Shown here: positions 60,701 to 64,000 of the stretch, one piece after another
How positions within the stretch are numbered: position 1 is the stretch's first letter
Layout: every line of letters begins with the position of its first letter
Assembly: GCA_963082975.1 (NCBI GenBank)
Contig: OY720345.1
Location: 17,696,491 to 17,760,490, forward strand
Length of the DNA: 64,000 nucleotides
Reading direction: 5' to 3'
Source: Labia minor
Lineage: Eukaryota > Arthropoda > Insecta > Dermaptera > Spongiphoridae
Program-made: the position numbers and the translations under genes
Notes under the pieces: model-generated
The model's database searches: none
What the model saw: the letters and a program-made list of their open reading frames with translations, nothing else
What the model was told of the DNA's origin: nothing

Positions 60701-63435
60701 ATTCTCCTAATAATACTCCTCGTACACAAACTCCAAATTCTTCTGGAATCAGGTATTAATATCTGTTATTTTTTAATATATATTCATAAATATTATTTAA
60801 AATTAACAAATATTACTTATTTTTAATTAATTAGGACACCTTCGCCGGAAAGTTCAAATCACCCATCTTTAGGTGGAAGTGGTATCGATAATCTTGAGGC
60901 TCTTCTTGGGTCTTGGTATGGCGAATTAGTAGGACTAGTACTTTCAATAGTTAATAGGTATATTTTTAATATCTTTGAATTAATTAAAAATGATTAATTA
61001 AATTGATAATTCAATCTAAACTTTTTTCTTTTAAGAAATTTATCTTCTACAAGTCACGGTGTCTGCAGTATTTTAATATTAGATACACCTGGTTTTCAAA
61101 ATCCTTCTACTGCTAGTGTACAAAATTTTGGAACTCTTGAAGATTTATGGACAAACTATTTTCATGAAAGACTTCAAAGTTTAATGGAACATCAACTTTT
61201 AGCCCAGCCCAGGACTAAATATTTACAAGTAAATTGATTATTTTTTTTTATTTTTTTAATGAATGTAAAATTGAATAATAATTCTTATATTTATTCTCTT
61301 TTGTAGGAGCAAATAACAATTGATCTTGATGATGAGCTCGTAGATGAATATCAGCTTGTAGGTTTCCTTGATAGGGAACCTCGTCCTTGGGCACCCATGA
61401 GTAATCTTCTTCGACATTCCGCATCTCCTTCATCAAATACTAATTCTTCGAATAATACACATTCTCATGTTACCAATAATCATTATACTAGTCCATCGGG
61501 GTCCTCGGGATCAAATAATCACGAAACTTCTGGTAATTTGTGAATATTTTATTTTACATTTACTAAATTATATTTGGTGTTCGAAAACAAAATTATAAGT
61601 GTTTTTTTGATAATTTTCTAAAAGAACACCCAACACCTAGTTATATGATTTTAATAACTATTCGAAATTACATACTTTTTTGATTACAAAATATTTTGTT
61701 GTAATATAATATATGTGGATTTATTAATCAAAGGAAATTAAAAAACTTATAATAATAATATAAAAAAATCAATTTTTTATAATTATATTAATATTTTATG
61801 TTTCTTTTATTAATATTAATACAAATTAATTATTTTATTTTCAGAATCATTAGATTCCTCGGAAAAGCCTGGCTTACTTTGGATTATAGACCATGAGGCA
61901 ATGATGTTACCTGGTACTTCAGATCAACAACTTCTAGAAAAAATCTTTAACTATTACAATGATCGCGGTAATTAAAATATTATTATACTTATTTAAAACA
62001 TTATTTAAATTAAAACATGACAAATTTATTTTGAAAATTTCTGTTATTTTATTAGTTTTGTAAATTCATTTTTATTAAATATATACTTATATAAATATTA
62101 ATATAATATATGTTTATAACATTTGATTTTCCAATAACGTTCTTATTTATTAAACTTTTCTTAGCAGAAGACCATTTGCTAATTCGACGTCCACCTACTG
62201 GAGGAACTACTCCTTCTTGTCATTTAGCAATTCAACATCTTAGGGGTACTAATCCCGTCCTATATAATCTTAATGGTTGGTTAAGGAAAAGTCGAGAACA
62301 TCCCGTTCACGGTCATGCTATTGGTTTACTTCACTCAACTCAAAGGTAAAATGAATTAAATCATTTTTTTAATATGATAAATTATATTATTTAATTAATG
62401 ATTGTTATTAATAACAATTTCTAGAGATGAAATTTGTCAATTGTTTCGTGGAGGTTCTCTGTTGGCTACGACCCTTCCTTTGGGTCCAGGAGTGGCGGAT
62501 GTTGTTGCTAGTGCCTCAGCATCAGCTGCTGCTGCTTCTCTTCGACGAGCCAGTTCAATACGTCGTACCCAAGCACATACAGGGGCTGCAATCAAACGGA
62601 AATCACTGTGTTTACAAGTGAAATTCACTGCTGATGCTATCATTGAAATTCTCCGAAAAACTTCTGTCTTTTATGTATATACAATGATTGGAAACAATAC
62701 ATCCTCTAATTCAATCAATGATGATCTCAACGTACCTATGCTACGTTCTCAGGTTAGTTGATATTATAATTTTGGAATCAAACTTTTTTACAACTTTAAA
62801 ATTAAATAACTTATCTTTTGTCTTATTTAAACCAAAACAATAAATATATTCATTAATTTTATGAGTTTCATATGACATAATTTTTCTTATGCTTGAAGAC
62901 GATAATTAAATTAAATATTTCATAGTTATAAAATCATTTTTACGGAAATTATTATCAATGAAACCCCTTTATAATTAATGAACTCTTCTTTATATTAAAC
63001 ATTTGTTTTTAAGAATAAAATATTTCCTTAAGGGAATAAAATTTGATTTGATTAATAAAATATTTTCATAGATATTTTTCTTATGTTTCAGTTAAGAGGA
63101 TCTCAACTATTACCAATTATGCGCCTCTACAAACAAGGTCTACCATTCGCGATGCGTTTTGGTGAATTTGCAAGACGATTTAGTTTACTCGCATTACCAT
63201 CTGAGGTGAGTTAGAATATTTATTTTTGTTATATTTATATTATTTATTTATTTTATAAATTGATTTTAATTTACTCATAATTTATTTTTAGTCTTGTGCT
63301 GTTCCTCCTGTTCTGTCAAAATTAATATCAAGATCTTCACGATGTAGTTTGGATGAGGAAAAAGAAGCTGCCAAATGGTTACAGGAAAATATAGATGGTC
63401 TTGAATCATCTCATTGTCGACTTGGCTCCAGTCAG
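36547..63435 (+). CDS. Myo18: Unconventional myosin XVIII (MYO18A/Mhcl type), 3' end beyond window
   Basis: A class XVIII myosin tethers actin to membranes and protein partners and is thought not to be a working motor. Joining 22 exons gives 1362 codons in frame. Domain order: KE-rich N-terminus (about residues 20-45), Ser/Pro linker, PDZ (about 255-350, loop FGLSLR), then the myosin head from about residue 410. Head landmarks are [24 protein letters not shown]-loop GRSGSGST (588-595), switch I NSNASR (672-677) and switch [10 protein letters not shown] (D942). The P-loop lysine is replaced by Ser594. The neck and coiled-coil tail must lie past 64000. Long Asn/Ser-rich loops interrupt the head. 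An internal ATG exon (56899) would give a PDZ-less form. Confidence 0.93.
36727..40203. other. Myosin intron 1
   Basis: AT-rich. Contains a tandem duplication at 37550-37841 and otherwise nothing recognisable. Confidence 0.45.
37550..37841. repeat. Tandem duplication, unit about 144 bp
   Basis: ATTGTATTCAATCACATAAG starts both units (37550 and 37694). They remain similar to AAAGATTAAATAA with small indels. Confidence 0.75.
40204..40374 (+). CDS. Myo18: Myosin XVIII exon 2
   Basis: 57 codons, basic at the start ([20 protein letters not shown]) then [18 protein letters not shown]. Phase 0 at both ends. The donor GAG|GTTCAT is weak, but the frame joins exons 1 and 3 exactly. Confidence 0.75.
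40653..41269 (+). mobile_element. HINE-B element, copy B3, in myosin intron 2
   Basis: Full-length, same layout as B1, with TGACGTCA at 41064-41071 and 41084-41091. Just upstream (40600-40652) is a near-perfect palindrome, AAAACACGCTTTTATTTAA and its reverse, which shares its motif with family G. Confidence 0.65.
41337..42208. mobile_element. hAT MITE interrupted by HINE-B
   Basis: The ends CAAAGGTTCCCAATCC and (opposite strand) CAGTGATTCCCAAAGTG are flanked by the perfect duplication GGTTATAG at 41329-41336 and 42209-42216. The right part carries GCGGCTCCCCGGGGAGCCGC, a perfect palindrome. HINE-B copy B4 fills 41462-42100. Confidence 0.8.
41462..42100 (+). mobile_element. HINE-B element, copy B4
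   Basis: Full-length copy inserted after a T-run inside the hAT MITE. TGACGTCA lies at 41881-41888 and 41901-41908. It is very similar to B3. Confidence 0.65.
42581..42645. mobile_element. Terminus of the 5843-type mariner-like element
   Basis: CGAGGGCAGTTAAATAAGTC continuing to GAATGAAACCCAG and TTTTTTGATAAAAAATTA matches one end of the element at 5843-6371. The other end is absent. Confidence 0.6.
42670..42840 (-). mobile_element. Repeat family G, copy 2
   Basis: Inverted relative to 12535-12660 and longer. It includes GTGGGTCAAATCCACCTTGC and GGACACGATGTGAAACTAAA and ends at AAACGTGT. The left part (CTGACCTGGGATGATCC) is absent from copy 1. Confidence 0.5.
42841..43258. other. Myosin intron 2, last part
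   Basis: AT-rich, nothing recognised. Confidence 0.4.
43259..43511 (+). CDS. Myo18: Myosin XVIII exon 3 (Pro-rich linker)
   Basis: 84 codons plus one base. It contains the Pro-rich stretch [15 protein letters not shown], a possible SH3-type ligand, and [10 protein letters not shown]. Acceptor TTTTTTTAG, donor GAAG|GTAAAA. Confidence 0.85.
43512..44086. other. Myosin intron 3
   Basis: 575 bp. The first 300 bp is less AT-rich than most introns here (GGTCAAACCACACAATATTG, CACGTATTCGTCCACTG) but has no splice-flanked frame. Confidence 0.4.
44087..44218 (+). CDS. Myo18: Myosin XVIII exon 4
   Basis: Encodes [20 protein letters not shown] and the Ser/Thr-rich linker up to LSLSPE. The donor used here is GAAG|GTAAGA. 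A second in-phase donor, ATTG|GTAAAT, lies 39 bp downstream and would add 13 residues. Confidence 0.8.
44331..44500 (+). CDS. Myo18: Myosin XVIII exon 5 (PDZ start)
   Basis: Encodes [20 protein letters not shown] and the PDZ carboxylate-binding loop [10 protein letters not shown], through LVLAEPGQ. Acceptor ATATTTTAG, donor CAG|GTAATA. Confidence 0.88.
44578..44718 (+). CDS. Myo18: Myosin XVIII exon 6 (PDZ)
   Basis: 47 codons including [15 protein letters not shown] and [14 protein letters not shown], equivalent to [31 protein letters not shown]-type PDZ strands and helix. Donor CAG|GTTGAT. Confidence 0.88.
44849..45028 (+). CDS. Myo18: Myosin XVIII exon 7 (PDZ end, linker)
   Basis: Begins [15 protein letters not shown], matching the VQPIPELSELSRSWL segment after the vertebrate PDZ. 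It then runs to a Ser-rich, basic linker ending YKDSST. Donor ACG|GTAAGT. Being phase 0, it can join exon 9 at 57821 directly. Confidence 0.88.
45420..45775 (+). promoter_or_regulatory. Unexplained conserved-looking patch in myosin intron 7
   Basis: A 350-bp stretch of near-normal composition holds two TCAGT initiator-like sites (about 45570 and 45608). It ends in AAAG|GTCAGT, a reasonable splice donor near 45775. It could be a non-coding alternative first exon or an enhancer. No frame supports coding. Confidence 0.3.
45776..47839. other. Myosin intron 7, AT-rich
   Basis: No gene. Open frames such as the minus-strand one at 47584-47826 have no recognisable motif and are about as long as chance allows here. 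Confidence 0.4.
48583..49602. mobile_element. hAT MITE D2, filled with HINE-A
   Basis: An inverted sister of D1 (18636-19046), with ends CAAGGGTGGCCAACCC and GGTTGGCCACCTCTG. The flanks CCCTAGGA and CACTAGGA are an 8-bp duplication with one difference. The HINE-A copy at 48729-49354 splits it. Confidence 0.8.
48729..49354 (+). mobile_element. HINE-A element, copy A4
   Basis: From ACTATCTCGCCAGAGATATT to CACTCCAGCT. It matches A2 but lacks part of the centre. It interrupts the T-run that is intact in MITE D1, so its borders are defined. Confidence 0.7.
49761..51499. other. Myosin intron 7, AT-rich
   Basis: A short direct duplication at about 50100-50155 (AAAAATATTTTATTTAATTA twice). A GC-richer patch lies at about 50650-50715 (CTATCGGTCGGTCGTTGCTT). 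No gene. Confidence 0.4.
51500..51950 (+). mobile_element. Diverged HINE-B-like 3' half
   Basis: GCCTCGGGAAAAATAATCTT then TTAGTTTTTTCTCAATTTAA and TATAAATAAAATAAAATTAA align with the 3' half of family B. The end differs: AAAGTACC and GGTACTTT pair around an internal GAGCCGCGGCTC palindrome (about 51915-51950). Confidence 0.45.
51951..52869. other. Myosin intron 7, AT-rich
   Basis: The short frame at 52044-52268 has no recognisable domain. Nothing else seen. Confidence 0.35.
52870..53950 (-). mobile_element. Repeat family F, copy 2, with an inner TIR-bounded segment
   Basis: An inverted copy of 21335-21900. It carries an added stretch of about 480 bp (52971-53452) whose two ends are inverted copies of a 65-bp motif containing CCAACGTTTTTCGTTGAATA. 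The GTCT-type microsatellite end lies near 53905-53935. Confidence 0.6.
53951..55681. other. Myosin intron 7, AT-rich
   Basis: A more complex patch at about 54115-54300 (GGACCATCTATGCCTATGGT, AGGAGGTTTTAGCTCC) has no frame or repeat partner. No gene. Confidence 0.35.
55682..56033. mobile_element. hAT MITE, 352 bp, with perfect 8-bp target duplication
   Basis: The ends CAATGATTCTCAACC and GGTTGAGAATCACTG are flanked by GTATAGAT at 55674-55681 and 56034-56041. Interior GTGCCGCGAG and GTGCCGCC motifs match the 63475 copy. Confidence 0.85.
56340..56640 (+). promoter_or_regulatory. Candidate internal promoter for the short myosin isoform
   Basis: A conspicuous GC- and CpG-richer island (GGCCGTGTTGTCC, CGGCTGCCTGGCCACCAGCT) lies 250-550 bp before the ATG exon at 56899. 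It contains TCAGTT at 56477-56482 and TCAGTG near 56597, both initiator-like. Neither TATA nor DPE is convincing. PDZ-less class XVIII isoforms from internal promoters are known in other animals. Confidence 0.5.
56899..57381 (+). CDS. Myo18: Myosin XVIII alternative first coding exon (short isoform)
   Basis: 161 codons from [20 protein letters not shown] to [11 protein letters not shown], donor CAG|GTTTGT, phase 0, so it splices in frame to exon 9. It is basic and rich in Lys, Asn, Ser and Thr, with no recognised domain. The interval before it lacks a good pyrimidine-tract acceptor. Homology suggests the long form goes straight from exon 7 to exon 9. An internal exon read from 56887 is the less likely alternative. 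Confidence 0.7.
57821..58057 (+). CDS. Myo18: Myosin XVIII exon 9 (start of head)
   Basis: 79 codons including [16 protein letters not shown], matching the KVWLVHRDGFSLA segment of MYO18A, and [20 protein letters not shown], an SH3-like N-terminal strand set. Donor AAG|GTATTA. Confidence 0.9.
58266..58442 (+). CDS. Myo18: Myosin XVIII exon 10
   Basis: 59 codons. [20 protein letters not shown] is the strongly conserved myosin head start. [20 protein letters not shown] follows, where conventional myosins have TY.G..L..VNPY. Donor AAA|GTAATT. Confidence 0.92.
58753..59049 (+). CDS. Myo18: Myosin XVIII exon 11 (P-loop)
   Basis: 99 codons. [20 protein letters not shown] is followed by [20 protein letters not shown], the P-loop. 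The Walker A Lys is Ser (TCT at 58891-58893). A Ser/Thr-rich, low-complexity stretch of about 35 residues ends the exon. Donor AAG|GTAACT. Confidence 0.92.
59166..59321 (+). CDS. Myo18: Myosin XVIII exon 12 (switch I)
   Basis: 52 codons. [20 protein letters not shown] corresponds to LEAFGN..T..N.NSSRFG. The Asn and Ser-Arg are kept but the Phe-Gly-Lys that normally follows is not. Donor CAA|GTAATT. Confidence 0.9.
59322..59935. other. Myosin intron 12
   Basis: AT-rich, nothing recognised. Confidence 0.5.
59936..60091 (+). CDS. Myo18: Myosin XVIII exon 13
   Basis: 52 codons. [13 protein letters not shown] matches the LEKSRV...ER region, and [16 protein letters not shown] is the FH.FYQLL-type motif. 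Donor CAG|GTATGA. Confidence 0.92.
60167..60386 (+). CDS. Myo18: Myosin XVIII exon 14
   Basis: 73 codons plus one base. [20 protein letters not shown] and [16 protein letters not shown] match the class XVIII head (F..L..AM..LG.S..E). Donor AAAG|GTATTT. Confidence 0.92.
60569..60752 (+). CDS. Myo18: Myosin XVIII exon 15
   Basis: Encodes [20 protein letters not shown] and [15 protein letters not shown], then an Asn/Ser-rich run. The open frame that starts with ATG in this interval is a different, wrong frame. Acceptor ATTTTCAG. Confidence 0.88.
60835..60957 (+). CDS. Myo18: Myosin XVIII exon 16
   Basis: A Ser/Pro-rich start ([12 protein letters not shown]), then [20 protein letters not shown] and SIVNR, the helix before switch II. 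Phase 2 at both ends. Confidence 0.9.
61036..61228 (+). CDS. Myo18: Myosin XVIII exon 17 (switch II)
   Basis: [20 protein letters not shown] holds switch II. DTPGFQ replaces the conventional DIAGFE, so the catalytic Glu is Gln, as in vertebrate MYO18[21 protein letters not shown] follows, equivalent to LC.NY..E.LQ..F. Donor CAA|GTAAAT. Confidence 0.93.
61307..61532 (+). CDS. Myo18: Myosin XVIII exon 18
   Basis: [20 protein letters not shown], then a Ser/Asn/His-rich insertion of about 40 residues ([16 protein letters not shown], then [14 protein letters not shown]). Donor TCTG|GTAATT. Confidence 0.88.
61845..61967 (+). CDS. Myo18: Myosin XVIII exon 19
   Basis: [20 protein letters not shown] and [14 protein letters not shown] correspond to the G.L.LLEEE...PG.....L.....Y head segment. 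Acceptor TATTTTCAG. Confidence 0.92.
62165..62345 (+). CDS. Myo18: Myosin XVIII exon 20
   Basis: [20 protein letters not shown], then [20 protein letters not shown] matching HGTNWVEYNVTGWLNYTK. The acceptor is a TAGCAG tandem, so a form one Ala shorter is possible. Donor AG|GTAAAA. Confidence 0.92.
62425..62752 (+). CDS. Myo18: Myosin XVIII exon 21
   Basis: 110 codons. [20 protein letters not shown], an Ala/Ser-rich loop, [20 protein letters not shown] (basic loop before the actin-binding helix) and [20 protein letters not shown]. Donor CAG|GTTAGT. Confidence 0.92.
62753..63091. other. Myosin intron 21
   Basis: AT-rich, nothing recognised. Confidence 0.5.
63092..63205 (+). CDS. Myo18: Myosin XVIII exon 22
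   Basis: [20 protein letters not shown] then [14 protein letters not shown], the SH1-helix and converter region (LR.SR.LD..R..R.GYP....F.EF..R). The donor GAG|GTGAGT is strong. Confidence 0.92.
63292..63435 (+). CDS. Myo18: Myosin XVIII exon 23 (last in window)
   Basis: 48 codons in the converter: [20 protein letters not shown] then LGSSQ, matching [21 protein letters not shown]. Donor CAG|GTAAGA. The next exon should begin near VFFRAG and lies past 64000. Confidence 0.9.
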
Positions 63436-63474
63436 GTAAGAATATATTTATATTTATATATTAATCACCTAAGT

Positions 63475-63672
63475 CAGTGATTCTCAACCACTGTGCCGCA
63501 GCACTTTTGTGTGCCGCGAGATTATCAAAATGCGCCAAATTATTACAAATCTAAAATTTTATCAATTTGGTTCTAAAAAATGGTAATTTACACATATCTT
63601 TTTCTTTATGTGCCACCAAATTTTTAAACCGTTAAATGTGTGCCGCGGTAAAAAAAAGAATGAGAATCACTG
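63475..63672. mobile_element. hAT MITE in myosin intron 23
   Basis: The ends CAGTGATTCTCAACC and AATGAGAATCACTG are flanked by ACCTAAGT (63467-63474) and ACCTAAAT (63673-63680), one difference. The interior is like the 55682 copy. Confidence 0.8.
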
Positions 63673-64000
63673 ACCTAAATTATAAAAATACACAGAGTTA
63701 ATCAAATATTCGTTAACACTTTATAAATCTTAATTTAATTTTTTTGTTTCTCCAACTTTAAAAGAATATGTAGTCATTACATAACTTTTTACAATATATT
63801 ATTGTTGATGCATAAACGGAGGGTCATTTTTAAATCTATTATTAAATAATTTTGTAAAAGTTATCTATATGATTAATATAGAAAAAAAGTATGAAGTTTT
63901 TTATTTAATTATTTAAATGTAATGTTCTAATTTATATTTTGTGAGGTTTAAAAAAATCGTCATTTATTTATTAGTTTTGTATTCCAAGAATACTTTTTCT
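63673..64000. other. Myosin intron 23, to window edge
   Basis: AT-rich, nothing recognised. Confidence 0.5.

Noticed and set aside
60569-60826. Open frame of 85 codons starting at the myosin exon 15 acceptor
   Set aside because: It is a shifted frame over exon 15. The correct phase gives the conserved [17 protein letters not shown] segment.

Overview
This is a very AT-rich (only about a quarter G+C by eye), intron-rich animal nuclear sequence. GT-AG splicing, long introns, arthropod-style initiator motifs and a dense load of mariner, hAT, Helentron-like and foldback repeats point to an arthropod. The FABP protein looks insect-like. An AT-rich insect such as a small parasitoid wasp would fit, but the species cannot be fixed from the sequence.

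Two host genes, both on the plus strand, explain all the convincing host coding sequence. (1) A fatty-acid-binding protein gene: coding exon 1 at 14012-14084, exon 2 at 25666-25838, exon 3 at 26545-26643 and exon 4 at 27754-27807 give a complete 132-residue protein. A second first exon lies at 10273-10345. It has the same length and splice phase and 14 of 25 residues in common, so two isoforms with different N-termini are likely. (2) An unconventional class XVIII myosin (MYO18A / Drosophila Mhcl type), running from 36547 past the right edge. Twenty-two exons of a long isoform (KE-rich N-terminus, PDZ domain, motor head) can be joined in frame, giving 1362 codons inside the window. A separate ATG-starting exon at 56899-57381, behind a GC-richer promoter-like patch, would give a short isoform without the PDZ domain. 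The motor's P-loop lacks the catalytic lysine (GRSGSGST), consistent with a non-ATPase, actin-tethering myosin.

The rest is intergenic and intronic DNA full of repeats. 1-10 kb: hAT and Tc1-like remnants, a tRNA-derived SINE, a broken Ty3/Gypsy fossil (2.9-5.3 kb), a palindromic repeat split by a mariner-like element at its central TA, and a deleted mariner. 10-36 kb: FABP introns and downstream DNA with two families of about 600 bp Helentron/HINE-like elements (here A and B), long-TIR foldback elements (C), and hAT MITEs with 8-bp target duplications. A nested cluster at 31.8-35.4 kb has inverted B copies at its ends. 36-64 kb: the myosin gene, whose introns hold more A and B elements and a three-level nest (HINE-A inside a hAT MITE inside a LINE remnant) at 47.8-49.8 kb.

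One internal comparison stands out. The hAT MITE at 18636-19046 lacks the HINE-A insertion carried by its sister copy at 48583-49602. This gives an empty site against a filled site within one window, and fixes the ends of family A and its insertion into a T-run.
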